This document shows, in pieces, positions 46,424 through 57,122 of a stretch of DNA of 64,000 bases. The DNA is taken from contig NZ_LT707064.1 in the NCBI RefSeq assembly GCF_900156465.1, forward strand, positions 2,574,501 through 2,638,500, written 5' to 3'. The position numbers and the translations under genes are program-made. Within the stretch, counting starts at the first letter, position 1; every line of letters begins with the position of its first letter. The stretch comes from Pseudomonas sp. 7SR1 (GTDB lineage: Bacteria; Pseudomonadota; Gammaproteobacteria; Pseudomonadales; Pseudomonadaceae). The notes beneath the pieces were generated by a model that was not told where the DNA came from, did not search any database, and saw only the letters and a program-made list of their open reading frames with translations.

Positions 46424-46729
46424 CTAACGATATGCCGTCGCGATGCCCAGGCGTTCCTCGACGCATTCCGGCGCGCCCATCTCGAACTCCCTGCAGATCA
46501 ACGGACGTTTCTCGTAGATCGTGCATTTCATGCTGTCGCGATCCAGTGCCGCGCACCAGCCGTCATCCAGCCGCAACATGGCTTCCCCACCCCAATCATC
46601 CATGGCAATGAAACGTGGCGGGACGCCGGTGTCGGTGATCAGCAGCACTTCCAGTCGACAGCAGCATGCCGCGCAGGTCGAGCACGTCACGGCCGGCGCA
46701 GTGAGTTCTACGAGAGGGATGGTTTTCAT
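46424..46729 (-). CDS. YkgJ-family cysteine-cluster protein
   Basis: A 101-aa protein rich in cysteine. The N-terminal cluster CSTCAACCCRLEV and the later C...CREFEMGAPEC positions form the YkgJ (CxxCxxCC) pattern, thought to bind a metal or iron-sulphur cluster. The ATG at 46729 gives the family-length protein. It overlaps no neighbour and follows the SDR gene on the same strand by 28 bp, so co-transcription is likely. Confidence 0.85.
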   Translation of the reverse strand: MKTIPLVELTAPAVTCSTCAACCCRLEVLLITDTGVPPRFIAMDDWGGEAMLRLDDGWCAALDRDSMKCTIYEKRPLICREFEMGAPECVEERLGIATAYR

Positions 46730-46757
46730 GGCCGGCAGTGTAAGGCAACCACGGCCT

Positions 46758-47528
46758 TCAAGGGCGACCCTTGATCGGTGACCACACACTGGCCTGGCAA
46801 GGGTCGGCGTCGGTTTGTCCGGCCTGGGCCGATGCGGGCAACGGCCAGAGCGCCGCCAGCGCCGCGATAGGGAGTTTCAACTCGGCAGGCCTTTCGGCGA
46901 GGTGGGCCAGGATGTAAGCGGCCGCTTCGTCCGTCGAGCCGGCAGTGGGTAATGAGCCGTCGTCCAGACACAGCGACTGATCGTCGAAGCCGGGGTGGAC
47001 CAATGTCACGGCGATGCCGTCGGAGGCGAGCCTGGCGCGGGTCGTTTCGAACAGCGACCGCAACGTGCTGCCGCTGGCCTCGGTGAGTGACGGCGACAGG
47101 TAAGTCGCCGGGCTGGCGATCCCCACCAGATGGGGGAGGGTGCCGGCTTGCAACAGTGGCAAGGCCGTTTCGATGCAAAAACTGGCCATCAGCAGGTTGC
47201 TGCGTATCAGGTGTTCGATGAAAGCCTGGGGAGCGGGCTGGCCGTCGGCGTGTTCAGTGCTTCCGGCATTGAGGATGACGGTGTCCAGGGAGCCCCACTG
47301 CTGGGTGATCCGCTCGCCGATCTCGCGTACTGTCTGGCTGTCGGTCAGGTCACCAGGCACCATCAGTATCTGGTTCGGATAACGTTCGGAAAGGATTTGG
47401 CAGGGTTTACCCGAGCGTGAACTGATCGCCAGGTGCGCTCCACTTTCAAGCAGCTTAACGGCGAGCGAAGCGGCGACGCCATCACTGGCCCCCGTCAACC
47501 AATATCGCCGTGGCGGTTTCACACCCAT
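46758..47528 (-). CDS. Short-chain dehydrogenase-like protein with degenerate active site
   Basis: A 256-aa Rossmann-fold protein. The nucleotide-binding motif TGASDGVAASLA (TGxxxGxG-like) and the NAG motif (VILNAGSTE) are kept. Where the catalytic YxxxK is expected the sequence reads TEASGSTLRSLF, so both Tyr and Lys appear replaced. It may bind NAD(P) without normal reductase activity. It lies 118 bp downstream of phrB on the same strand, so it could belong to the light-response group. Confidence 0.8.
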   Translation of the reverse strand: MGVKPPRRYWLTGASDGVAASLAVKLLESGAHLAISSRSGKPCQILSERYPNQILMVPGDLTDSQTVREIGERITQQWGSLDTVILNAGSTEHADGQPAPQAFIEHLIRSNLLMASFCIETALPLLQAGTLPHLVGIASPATYLSPSLTEASGSTLRSLFETTRARLASDGIAVTLVHPGFDDQSLCLDDGSLPTAGSTDEAAAYILAHLAERPAELKLPIAALAALWPLPASAQAGQTDADPCQASVWSPIKGRP

Positions 47529-47646
47529 TCCGTGCTCCTTTCGATCGGGTCGCGCCGCGTCTGATACAAGGTTTTCGCGGTGAAACCCATGTATTTAGTA
47601 AGACTATATCCTGCGTGGCGAAAACTGCATCCGCCAGGCAGGAATT

Positions 47647-49107
47647 TCATGTTCGATGATCGCCCTGTGGTTCCGCTGCCGCGTCCTGTCGCGTTGGCAG
47701 GTTCCTGAACGCCGCCAGCGCACGCGCTCGGGATCGGCCAAGGTCGACGATCGGAGCGGGGTAGTCCACATTGTCGAACAATCCACAGTAGGCCTTGGGG
47801 TTATGGACCTGTTGCCTGTCCAGATCGTTCAGTTCGGGTAACCAACGTTTGATGAAGGCCCCTTCGCGGTCGAATTTCTCCGATTGGCTCAGTGGATTGA
47901 AAATCCGGAACCAGGGCGCCGCGTCCGTGCCGGTGGAGGCGCTCCACTGCCAGCCGCCGTTATTGGCGGCCAGGTCGCCGTCGATCAAGTGCTGCATGAA
48001 GAAGCGCTCGCCTTCACGCCAGTCGATCAGCAGATTCTTGGTGAGGAACATCGCCACGACCATGCGCAGGCGGTTATGCATCCACCCTGTCTCCAGCAGT
48101 TGGCGCATGGCTGCATCGATGATCGGCAGCCCCGTGCGGGCCTCTTTCCAGGCAGCCAGCTCCTGCGGGGCATCGCGCCAGGCCAATGCTTCGGTTTCCG
48201 GGCGGAACGCGCGGTTCCGGGACACCCGGGGATAGCCCACCAGAATGTGTTTATAGAACTCTCGCCAAAGCAATTCATTGATCCAGGTCACAGCACCGAC
48301 ATTGCCGCTTTCGAACTCACCCTGGTTGGCTTGTAGCGCGGCGTGCAGGCATTGGCGTGGGGAGACCACACCGGCCACCAGGTAGGCCGAAAGCTGGCTG
48401 GTGCCGGGCCGGGCCGGGAAATCCCGGTCGCGCTGGTAGTCGTCGAGGTGCTGGTCGATGAATGCATCGAGACGCCGCCGGGCTTCGTTTTCGCCCGCGG
48501 GCCAAAGGGTGCGTAGCGCTTCGCCGGGAGGGTGAAAGCCCTCGGCACGGGTCGGTACCGGATCGCTGTCGATACCGGTTGGCGCTTGCCGGGCCGGAGT
48601 GGCGGCCAGGCTCGGCAGCGAGAGGTGCAAACGGCTGTAGCAGAGTTTGCGAAACTGGCTGAACACCTGGAAATAATTGCCGGTCCGGGTAAGTACACTA
48701 CCGGGCTTGAACAGCAGCTGGTCGAGGTGGCTGTGAAATTCGATGCCCTGGGCTTTCAAGGTCCGGGCCACGTCGGCATCTCGCCGGGTTTCGTTCAGCC
48801 CATACTCTTCATTGACGTGCACCGCATCGATCTTCAGCTCGCGGCATAACCCGAGCAGCACCTGTGGCGCCTGGTCCCAACGCGCCGCAGCACGTACCAG
48901 CAACGGGATGTTCAGCTCACCCAGGTCCGCGCTCAACGAGGTGAGGTTGCGCAGCCAGAAATCGATCTTGCAGGGGGCGTCGTCGTGGCTGCGCCACTGT
49001 TCCGGACTTGGTAGATAGACTGCCACACACGGGCCTCGAGCCGTGGCGGCCGCCAGGGCGGTGTTGTCGTGCAGGCGCAGGTCGCTGCGCAGCCAGATCA
49101 GTTGCAT
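47647..49107 (-). CDS. phrB: Deoxyribodipyrimidine photolyase (CPD photolyase)
   Basis: A 486-aa light-driven DNA repair enzyme that splits cyclobutane pyrimidine dimers. The N-terminal antenna domain begins QLIWLRSDLRLHDNTAL; the C-terminal FAD domain has NELLWREFYKHI, MHNRLRMVVAMFLTKNLLIDWR and NGGWQWSASTGTDAAPWFRIFNP, all class I photolyase hallmarks. The ATG at 49107 is preferred to a TTG five codons earlier; the preceding regulator gene ends 11 bp upstream. The MerR-type regulator gene in the same operon suggests light-inducible expression. Confidence 0.95.
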   Translation of the reverse strand: MQLIWLRSDLRLHDNTALAAATARGPCVAVYLPSPEQWRSHDDAPCKIDFWLRNLTSLSADLGELNIPLLVRAAARWDQAPQVLLGLCRELKIDAVHVNEEYGLNETRRDADVARTLKAQGIEFHSHLDQLLFKPGSVLTRTGNYFQVFSQFRKLCYSRLHLSLPSLAATPARQAPTGIDSDPVPTRAEGFHPPGEALRTLWPAGENEARRRLDAFIDQHLDDYQRDRDFPARPGTSQLSAYLVAGVVSPRQCLHAALQANQGEFESGNVGAVTWINELLWREFYKHILVGYPRVSRNRAFRPETEALAWRDAPQELAAWKEARTGLPIIDAAMRQLLETGWMHNRLRMVVAMFLTKNLLIDWREGERFFMQHLIDGDLAANNGGWQWSASTGTDAAPWFRIFNPLSQSEKFDREGAFIKRWLPELNDLDRQQVHNPKAYCGLFDNVDYPAPIVDLGRSRARALAAFRNLPTRQDAAAEPQGDHRT

Positions 49108-49118
49108 AGGGTTTCCAT

Positions 49119-50057
49119 TCAAAGAAGTGCCTGGCGGCGCAGTTCACGATGGGCCGATAACGGGTCTTCGGCCCAGCTGACGTTCGGCATCGCAGCTCCA
49201 GTGGATAAGCTGGCGTGGTGGATCGATGCGGCACTGCCGGCGATAATCACCGGGCAGTCGATCCCGTTCAGCAGCCTGGGCAGTTGCGACGGGTTCAAGG
49301 CGTGGCTGGAATACAGCAATACACCGCGAGCCGCGAGGCGCTCAACGGCCAAGGCCAGTTCGCCGGCAGGGATCGGTTCGTCGAATACCTCCACGGGACA
49401 ATCGGTGCTGCTGGCCAGCCAGGCGGTGAGCCACAGCTGAGGGTCCAGGGGCAGGTCGGATTGATTGACCAGCAGCAACGGTGCGCCGCGCAACTGGCGG
49501 TTGTTGTGGTAGATCCGGCTGCCGAATTTGCTGCGCAGCCAGGAATGCAGGAACACACGCTCCAGTTGCGCGCCGAACTGCCCTTGCCAGCGGCGGTGCA
49601 GATCGGCCAGCAGGGGCAGCAGCAATTGCTCGCAGACGGTCCATGGCGGGTAGAGCGCCATGGCCTGGTTCACCAGGTCGTCGACCTGGCGCTCGGCCAG
49701 TTGGGTCACGGCCAGCACCAGCCCATGACGCTGGCGCTGCCAGTCGTTCTCCGGCGTTTCGGGCGGTGGTTGTGGCGTGTCGAGCAGGGGCTTGATCTTG
49801 CTCACGGCCACGCCTCGATTGATCCAGGTGACGATGGTCTGGATCCGTTCCACATGCTCGGCGCTGAACAATCGGTGGCCCTTGGGGGTGCGGTACGGCA
49901 CGATCAGGCCATAGCGACGTTCCCAGGCGCGCAGGGTAATGGCGTTGACGCCGGTCTGTCGCGCCACTTCGCGTATCGGCAGCCAACCTTGGGCCAGGGC
50001 CTCGGCAAAGTCGGCTCCCAGGTCCTCGCGTGCGCTCGAATCAGGTTCACGGGCCAT
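49119..50057 (-). CDS. MerR-family regulator, LitR/PplR-like light regulator
   Basis: A 312-aa protein with an N-terminal MerR HTH (WLPIREVARQTGVNAITLRAWERRYG, then KGHRLFSAEHVERI) and a C-terminal domain shaped like the B12-binding domains of LitR/CarH regulators. No clear cobalamin-ligand His motif is visible, as in the Pseudomonas PplR class that senses light through a partner. It overlaps the DUF523/DUF1722 gene by one base and lies 11 bp upstream of phrB, so the three are one operon. Known LitR/PplR sites have the form TGTACA-N12-TGTACA, and one lies upstream of this operon. Confidence 0.87.
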   Translation of the reverse strand: MAREPDSSAREDLGADFAEALAQGWLPIREVARQTGVNAITLRAWERRYGLIVPYRTPKGHRLFSAEHVERIQTIVTWINRGVAVSKIKPLLDTPQPPPETPENDWQRQRHGLVLAVTQLAERQVDDLVNQAMALYPPWTVCEQLLLPLLADLHRRWQGQFGAQLERVFLHSWLRSKFGSRIYHNNRQLRGAPLLLVNQSDLPLDPQLWLTAWLASSTDCPVEVFDEPIPAGELALAVERLAARGVLLYSSHALNPSQLPRLLNGIDCPVIIAGSAASIHHASLSTGAAMPNVSWAEDPLSAHRELRRQALL

Positions 50058-51019
50058 CAGATGGCGTTACGCAGGCTGAGGTTTTCCGGGTGCGGCTGCA
50101 AGTAGGCCTGCTGCGACAGGTACGGGTCGGGATGCAGGCGCAAGTGATGCTTGAGCAACGTCAGGGGCACCACCAGCGGTACGATGCCCTGGCGATACTG
50201 GGTAATGAGGTGTTGCACTTCCTGCTTGTCTTCGGCCCCGATGGCACGCTTGAGATAACCGCTCAGGTGCTGCAGCACATTGGTGTGGGTCCGGCGGGTG
50301 GCGCATTTTTTCAGGGCAGCCATCAGCGCGCTGAAGTAGCGCGGCCCCAGCTCGTTGGGATCGGCCTTGCCCATGCTGCCCAAAAGGTTGCCCAGGGCCT
50401 TGTATTGCACCGGGTTGTGGGCCATCAGCAGGTACTTGTAGCGCGAGTGGAATTCGATCAGGTCCCGCCGGGTCAGGTTCTTGTGGCGCAGGGGTTGCCA
50501 TGCCGCGTAGGCGAATACCCGGGTCAGGAAGTTCTCCCGCAGCACCGGGTCGTTGAGGCGACCGTCTTCCTCCACCGGCAGGTCCGGATGGCGATCACAG
50601 AACGCCTGGGCGTAGATGCCCCGTCCGCCATCCTTTTGCGGGGCGCCGTCATGGCTGTAGACCTTGACCCGTTCCAGCCCGCAGGACGGTGACTTCTGCA
50701 TGAAGATGTAGCCGCAGATGTCGTCCAGCTCAGCAGCCATTTGCCTGCCGTACTCGGCCAGTGGGCGCGTCACGTCCAGGTTAGGCTTCACCGTGCCGAC
50801 CGCGTCGGGGTTCGCGGGATCGCCCACCAGCCGGATCGGTTCTCGCGGAATGCCCAGGCCAATGGCGACTTCCGGGCATACGGGCACGAACTCGAAATAC
50901 TCCGTAAGGACACGACTGCACAGATGCGATTGTTTATGCCCGCCATTGAAACGGACTTCCTCGCCCATCAGGCAGGCACTGATGGCGATTTTCGGCTTGG
51001 CAGCGGCTTCGTTGGGCAT
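50057..51019 (-). CDS. DUF523 and DUF1722 domain protein (YbgA-like)
   Basis: A 320-aa protein with an N-terminal DUF523 domain (ISACLMGEEVRFNGGHK, CPEVAIGLGIPREPIRL, KSPSCGLERVKVY) and a C-terminal DUF1722 domain (EFHSRYKYLLMAHNPVQYKALG). The conserved cysteines suggest a metal or iron-sulphur site. Such genes are commonly found next to photolyase genes. The ATG at 51019 is chosen because AGAGGT lies just upstream; earlier Met codons lie in the regulatory box region. First gene of the operon with the MerR regulator and phrB. Confidence 0.87.
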   Translation of the reverse strand: MPNEAAAKPKIAISACLMGEEVRFNGGHKQSHLCSRVLTEYFEFVPVCPEVAIGLGIPREPIRLVGDPANPDAVGTVKPNLDVTRPLAEYGRQMAAELDDICGYIFMQKSPSCGLERVKVYSHDGAPQKDGGRGIYAQAFCDRHPDLPVEEDGRLNDPVLRENFLTRVFAYAAWQPLRHKNLTRRDLIEFHSRYKYLLMAHNPVQYKALGNLLGSMGKADPNELGPRYFSALMAALKKCATRRTHTNVLQHLSGYLKRAIGAEDKQEVQHLITQYRQGIVPLVVPLTLLKHHLRLHPDPYLSQQAYLQPHPENLSLRNAI

Positions 51020-51042
51020 GGGCGACCTCTGATTCATTTTCT

Positions 51043-51066
51043 TGTACAGAAAACTGTTCTTGTACA
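51043..51066. promoter_or_regulatory. TGTACA-N12-TGTACA box, candidate LitR/PplR operator
   Basis: Two TGTACA half-sites separated by exactly 12 bp lie 24 bp upstream of the DUF523/DUF1722 start. From memory the PplR box is T(G/A)TACA-N12-TGTA(C/T)A, which this matches fully. The operon it fronts encodes the MerR-type regulator and photolyase. Confidence 0.7.
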
Positions 51067-51202
51067 ATTATTTCATCATAGGTTCGCTGCGGCACAAGTC
51101 AACCACTTGTGTGGATTTGCAGCAGGCGGCGGCGTCGAACAGGTTGTCGCAGATGGGCTGCTGTCTGCCTCGACAGCAGCGGGTAGCGCAGGGTGACGCG
51201 AG

Positions 51203-52264
<1,062 letters not shown>

Positions 52265-52386
52265 TTACCGTTCGCGTTTGGACAGGTTGTCCTATTGTTA
52301 AAACACAGACCCTGTCTGATACGAAAAATCCCTGCTTATAAAAATAGACTAATGGGCCGGGTAAAACGCTCTGCGAGGATCACCTC

Positions 52387-53292
52387 ATGCACATATTGCT
52401 GACCGGCGGTACTGGATTGATCGGGCGTCGGCTCTGCCGTCACTGGCTGGAGCAGGGACATCGTTTGACAGTATGGAGTCGTCGGCCTGAACAGGTGGCG
52501 AATATCTGCGGAGCACAGGTGCGAGGGATTGCCAGGCTCGAAGAGATCGAAGAGCCGGTGGATGCGGTGGTGAACCTCGCCGGGGCACCGATTGCCGACC
52601 GGCCCTGGAGCCACAAGCGCAAGATGCTGTTGTGGAGCAGTCGCGTCACCCTCACGGAGGTCTTGCTGGCCTGGCTGGAACGTTGCGAGCGCAAGCCCCG
52701 AGTGTTGGTTTCCGGTTCCGCGGTGGGTTGGTACGGAGACGGCGGTGAGCGGGAACTGACCGAGCAATCCGGTCCCGTGAGCGAGGACTTCGCCAGCCAG
52801 TTGTGCATTGCCTGGGAAGAAACCGCACAGCGGGCCGAGGCCATGGGGCTGCGCGTCGTACTGGTGCGCACCGGCCTGGTCCTGGCCACCGAGGGCGGCT
52901 TTTTGTCGCGGCTGCTATTGCCCTTCAAACTGGGGCTGGGCGGGCGTATCGGCAATGGTCGGCAGTGGATGCCATGGATTCATATCGACGATCAAATCGC
53001 TCTGATTGATTTTCTTCTGCATCGCGATGACGCCAGCGGTCCTTATAATGCGTGCGCGCCAAACCCGGTACGCAACCGCGATTTCACCAAGGCCCTGGGG
53101 CGGGTGCTGAATCGGCCAACGGTGGTGCCGATGCCGGAGCTGGTGCTGAAAGTCGCATTGGGAGAATTGTCATTGCTGTTGCTGGGCGGCCAGCGCGCCA
53201 CGCCGGTCCGATTGCAGGCGGCGGGTTTCACTTTCCGGTTCACTGACTTGCCCGCGGCCCTGGACGACGTTGTCCGGCCGCTTCTGAAATAG
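52387..53292 (+). CDS. TIGR01777-family epimerase-like protein (YfcH/SDR39U1)
   Basis: A 301-aa atypical extended SDR. N-terminal [19 protein letters not shown] binds NAD(P); [13 protein letters not shown] and [10 protein letters not shown] are the hallmark segments of the TIGR01777 family, and WMPWIHIDD follows. No substrate is known for the family. GAGG lies just upstream of the ATG. It ends eight bases before hemH, so the two are co-transcribed, and it faces the renalase gene across a shared promoter region. Confidence 0.92.
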   Translation: MHILLTGGTGLIGRRLCRHWLEQGHRLTVWSRRPEQVANICGAQVRGIARLEEIEEPVDAVVNLAGAPIADRPWSHKRKMLLWSSRVTLTEVLLAWLERCERKPRVLVSGSAVGWYGDGGERELTEQSGPVSEDFASQLCIAWEETAQRAEAMGLRVVLVRTGLVLATEGGFLSRLLLPFKLGLGGRIGNGRQWMPWIHIDDQIALIDFLLHRDDASGPYNACAPNPVRNRDFTKALGRVLNRPTVVPMPELVLKVALGELSLLLLGGQRATPVRLQAAGFTFRFTDLPAALDDVVRPLLK

Positions 53293-53300
53293 GACGTTGC

Positions 53301-54326
53301 ATGACCGATCACGCGTTGCTTCTGGTGAATCTGGGTTCGCCTGCCTCCACCTCGGTGGCCGATGTGCGCCGTTACCTCAACCAGTTCCTGATGGACTCCT
53401 ACGTTATCGACTTGCCCTGGCCGGTACGGCGGCTGCTGGTGTCGCTGATCCTGATCAAGCGCCCCGAGCAATCGGCCCACGCCTATGCCTCGATCTGGTG
53501 GGATGAAGGCTCACCGCTGGTGGTGCTCAGTCGTCGGCTGCAACAGGCCATGACCGCGCAGTGGACCCAAGGGCCGGTGGAGCTGGCGATGCGTTACGGC
53601 GAGCCGTCCATTGAGTCGGCGCTGGTGCGCCTGGCCAGCCAGGGGCATAGGAAGATCACCTTGGCGCCGTTGTACCCGCAGTTCGCTGACAGCACGGTCA
53701 CCACGGTGGTCGAGGAAGCGAAGCGGGTGGTGCGGGAAAAGAAGCTCGATGTGCAGTTCTCGATTCTCCAGCCGTTCTACGACCAGCCGGAATATCTGGA
53801 TGCACTGGTTGCCAGCGCCAAGCCTTATCTGGAACAGGACTACGATCACTTGTTGCTCAGTTTCCATGGCTTGCCAGAGCGGCACCTGACCAAGCTCGAC
53901 CCCACGGGTTTCCACTGTTTCAAGGATGCCGACTGCTGCCGGAACGCCTCGCCGCAGGTCATGGCGACCTGTTACCGCGCCCAGTGCATACGCACTGCCG
54001 AATTATTCGCCAAGCGCATGGGACTGGCGCAGGGTCGATGGTCGGTGTCGTTCCAGTCGCGGCTGGGCCGCGCCAAGTGGATCGAACCCTACACCGAAGC
54101 GCGGCTGGATGAACTGGCCAAAAGTGGTGTGAAGAAAGTGTTGGTGATGTGTCCGGCATTCGTGGCCGACTGCATCGAAACCCTGGAGGAAATCGGCGAT
54201 CGTGGCCGTGAGCAGTTCCGCGAGGCGGGCGGGGAGGAGCTGGTGCTGGTGCCTTGCCTCAATGATGAGCCGCAGTGGGCACAGGCGTTGAGCACTCTCT
54301 GTGAACGGGCTCCCATAGCTTTGTGA
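53301..54326 (+). CDS. hemH: Ferrochelatase
   Basis: A 341-aa enzyme that inserts ferrous iron into protoporphyrin IX, the last step of haem b synthesis. Motifs include [10 protein letters not shown], the catalytic-loop [11 protein letters not shown] and [17 protein letters not shown] with the catalytic-site glutamate region. Several cysteines ([10 protein letters not shown]) may bind iron-sulphur, but this is not proved. It follows a TIGR01777 gene by eight bases. hemA lies 11 kb upstream. Confidence 0.96.
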   Translation: MTDHALLLVNLGSPASTSVADVRRYLNQFLMDSYVIDLPWPVRRLLVSLILIKRPEQSAHAYASIWWDEGSPLVVLSRRLQQAMTAQWTQGPVELAMRYGEPSIESALVRLASQGHRKITLAPLYPQFADSTVTTVVEEAKRVVREKKLDVQFSILQPFYDQPEYLDALVASAKPYLEQDYDHLLLSFHGLPERHLTKLDPTGFHCFKDADCCRNASPQVMATCYRAQCIRTAELFAKRMGLAQGRWSVSFQSRLGRAKWIEPYTEARLDELAKSGVKKVLVMCPAFVADCIETLEEIGDRGREQFREAGGEELVLVPCLNDEPQWAQALSTLCERAPIAL

Positions 54327-54338
54327 CGTTCAAGGGCC

Positions 54339-54436
54339 TCATCGCGAGCAAGCTCGCTCCCACATGGGATCTGCGGGGGGACACAAAGTTTGTGACCACT
54401 CGAGATCCATTGTGGGAGCGAGCTTGCTCTCGATGA
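54339..54436. repeat. REP inverted pair after hemH
   Basis: Two 26-bp REP units, inverted with one mismatch, bearing the GTGGGAGCGAGCTTGCTC-type core of Pseudomonas intergenic REPs, flank a 46-bp spacer. It separates hemH from uraA and may act as a transcript end. Confidence 0.85.
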
Positions 54437-54470
54437 CTATCAGGCCGACAACGAAGTCTTCATGCCTGAG

Positions 54471-55745
54471 TCAGATCAGCGGCTCATCCGCCTTCTTGTG
54501 CTTCCAGCTGTCATTGCCCGGCAGGATCAGGTTCAGGGCGATTGCCACTACCGCGCACAATGCGATGCCCTTGAGGCCGAAATCGTCCGGGCCAGTGCCT
54601 GTGCCGACCAGCACGCCGCCAATGCCGAACACCAGGGTCACGGAGACGATCACCAGGTTGCGCGCCTCGCCCAGATCGATCTTGTGGCGGATCAGCGTGT
54701 TCATGCCCACCGCCGCGATCGAACCGAACAACAGGCACAGGATACCGCCCATGACCGGCACCGGGATGCTCTGCAGCAGCGCGCCGAACTTGCCGATGAA
54801 TGCCAGGGCGATGGCGAAGATCGCCGCCCAGGTCATGATCTTCGGGTTGTAGTTCTTGGTCAGCATCACCGCGCCGGTGACTTCGGCATAGGTGGTGTTG
54901 GGCGGACCGCCGAACAGGCCGGCCGCGGTGGTGGCAATGCCGTCGCCGAACAGCGTGCGATGCAGGCCGGGTTTTTTCAGGTAGTCGCGGCCGGTCACGC
55001 TGCCCACGGCAATCACGCCGCCGATATGCTCGATGGCCGGTGCCAGCGCTACCGGCACGATGAACAGGATCGCTTGCCAGTTGAACGCCGGCGCAGTGAA
55101 GTTCGGCAGTGCGAACCATGGCGCGGCGGCGATCTTCGCGGTGTCCACCACGTCGAAGAAGAACGACATGGCGAAACCCACCAGCACGCCGGAAATGATC
55201 GGCACCAGGCGGAAAATGCCTTTGCCGAATACGGCGACCACCAGGGTGGTGAGCAGGGCCGGCATGGAAATCAGCATCGCGGTCTGGTAGTGGATCAGCT
55301 CGGTGCCGTCACCGGCCTTGCCCATGGCCATGTTCGCGGCAATCGGCGCCATCGCCAGGCCGATGGAGATGATCACCGGACCGATCACCACCGGCGGCAA
55401 CAGCCGGTCGATGAACCCGGTGCCCTTGATCTTCACCGCCAGCCCCAGGAAGGTGTAGACGAAGCCGGCCGCCATCACGCCGCCCATGGTCTCGGCCAGG
55501 CCGAACTGGCCCTTGGCGAGAATGATCGGAGTGATGAACGCGAAACTCGATGCCAGGAACACCGGCACCTGGCGCCCGGTCACCACCTGGAACAGGATGG
55601 TGCCCAGGCCGGCGGTAAACAGTGCCACGTTGGGGTCCAGCCCGGTGATCAGCGGCATCAGCACCAGCGCGCCAAAGGCGACGAACAGCATCTGCGCACC
55701 GGACAGCACCTGGCGCCAGAGCGGATCGTTGAATTCATCCTGCAT
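54471..55745 (-). CDS. uraA: Uracil permease (NCS2 family)
   Basis: A 424-aa nucleobase/proton symporter with fourteen hydrophobic segments. The family-typical VIGPVIISIGLAMAP, the EHIGGVIAVG segment and the GGPPNTTYAEVTGAV signature are present. The ATG at 55745 has AAGGA nine bases upstream; a longer frame overlaps upp. It follows upp by 2 bp and both are co-transcribed, importing uracil for conversion to UMP. Confidence 0.95.
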   Translation of the reverse strand: MQDEFNDPLWRQVLSGAQMLFVAFGALVLMPLITGLDPNVALFTAGLGTILFQVVTGRQVPVFLASSFAFITPIILAKGQFGLAETMGGVMAAGFVYTFLGLAVKIKGTGFIDRLLPPVVIGPVIISIGLAMAPIAANMAMGKAGDGTELIHYQTAMLISMPALLTTLVVAVFGKGIFRLVPIISGVLVGFAMSFFFDVVDTAKIAAAPWFALPNFTAPAFNWQAILFIVPVALAPAIEHIGGVIAVGSVTGRDYLKKPGLHRTLFGDGIATTAAGLFGGPPNTTYAEVTGAVMLTKNYNPKIMTWAAIFAIALAFIGKFGALLQSIPVPVMGGILCLLFGSIAAVGMNTLIRHKIDLGEARNLVIVSVTLVFGIGGVLVGTGTGPDDFGLKGIALCAVVAIALNLILPGNDSWKHKKADEPLI

Positions 55746-55747
55746 GC

Positions 55748-56386
55748 TCAAGCGTCCTTCTGCTTGGTGCCGAAGATCTTGTCGCCGGCATCGCCCAGGC
55801 CCGGGATGATGTAGCCATGCTCGTTGAGCTTCTGATCGATGGAGGCGGTGTAGATGGTTACGTCGGGATGGGCGTCTTCCACCGCCTTGATGCCTTCGGG
55901 CGCGGCAACCAGCACCATGGCGCGGATATCCCGGCAACCGGCTTTTTTCAGCAGGTCGATGGTGGCGACCATGGAACTGCCGGTGGCGAGCATCGGGTCG
56001 ATGATCATCGCCAGGCGCTCGTCGATTTCCGGCACCAGTTTTTCCAGGTAGGTGTGGGCTTGCAGGGTCTGCTCGTTACGGGCCACGCCCACGGCGCTGA
56101 CCTTGGCGCCCGGGATCAGGCTAAGCACACCCTCGAGCATGCCGATACCGGCGCGCAGGATCGGCACCACGGTGATTTTCTTGCCGGCGATTTTCTCTAC
56201 CTGGACCGCACCGGCCCAGCCATCGATCTGGTAGGACTCCAGCGGCAGGTCCTTGGTGGCTTCATAGGTGAGCAGCGCACCGACTTCCTGTGCGAGCTCG
56301 CGGAAGTTCTTCGTGCTGATGTCGGCACGACGCATCAGGCCGAGTTTATGTCTGATCAGCGGATGGCGGATCTCGAGGATGGGCAT
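55748..56386 (-). CDS. upp: Uracil phosphoribosyltransferase
   Basis: A 212-aa enzyme converting uracil and PRPP to UMP. The PRPP loop is [15 protein letters not shown], with [15 protein letters not shown] and the C-terminal [15 protein letters not shown] as further hallmarks. Normal length. First gene of upp-uraA. Confidence 0.97.
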   Translation of the reverse strand: MPILEIRHPLIRHKLGLMRRADISTKNFRELAQEVGALLTYEATKDLPLESYQIDGWAGAVQVEKIAGKKITVVPILRAGIGMLEGVLSLIPGAKVSAVGVARNEQTLQAHTYLEKLVPEIDERLAMIIDPMLATGSSMVATIDLLKKAGCRDIRAMVLVAAPEGIKAVEDAHPDVTIYTASIDQKLNEHGYIIPGLGDAGDKIFGTKQKDA

Positions 56387-56561
56387 GGGAAGGCTCCGGC
56401 GGCGGGCAAAAAAACCGGGCTAGATTAATCTATCCGGGGATGTTGTCCTATAGACAATACAGAACGTTAGTCCACAAACGCTTGATCTGGCCGGGCGGGA
56501 TGCGTACCTTTGCCCGCTTTTCCGAACCCGTCCCTCCCTTCAACCTCCCCTGGAGAGCGCC

Positions 56562-57119
56562 ATGTCCGCTGATCTCGAGCATATCCGTCAAATCATGCGA
56601 GAGGCTGACTGCCTGTACACCGAAGCCGAAGTCGAAGCGGCCATCGCCCGTGTCGGTGCGCAAATCAATGAACAACTGGCCGAGTCCAACCCGGTGGTGT
56701 TCTGCGTCATGAACGGCGGGTTGATTTTCTCCGGCAAGCTGCTGACCTACCTGAACTTCCCGCTGGAGGCGTCCTACCTGCACGCCACCCGTTATCGCAA
56801 TGAAACCAGCGGCGGCGACCTGTTCTGGAAAGCCAAGCCGGAAGTGTCGTTCATCGATCGCGATGTCTTGATCATCGACGACATTCTCGACGAAGGGCAC
56901 ACCCTGGGCGCCATCATCGACTTCTGCAGGCACGCCGGTGCCCGTGCCGTGCACACTGCCGTGCTGATCGACAAGGACCACGACCGCAAGGCTCGTCCCG
57001 ACCTGAAGGCTGATTTCGTGGGCCTGCCATGCGTCGACCGCTATATCTTCGGCTATGGCATGGACTACAAGGGTTACTGGCGCAACGCCAACGGTATTTT
57101 CGCTGTGAAAGGAATGTAA
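56562..57119 (+). CDS. hpt: Hypoxanthine-guanine phosphoribosyltransferase
   Basis: A 185-aa purine salvage enzyme. The PRPP-binding loop VLIIDDILDEGHTL and the CVMNGGLIF segment are characteristic. The start at 56562 follows a GGAG-containing leader. It diverges from upp over 175 bp and is followed 3 bp later by a wbuC-type gene, so the two form an operon. Confidence 0.93.
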   Translation: MSADLEHIRQIMREADCLYTEAEVEAAIARVGAQINEQLAESNPVVFCVMNGGLIFSGKLLTYLNFPLEASYLHATRYRNETSGGDLFWKAKPEVSFIDRDVLIIDDILDEGHTLGAIIDFCRHAGARAVHTAVLIDKDHDRKARPDLKADFVGLPCVDRYIFGYGMDYKGYWRNANGIFAVKGM

Positions 57120-57122
57120 TCG

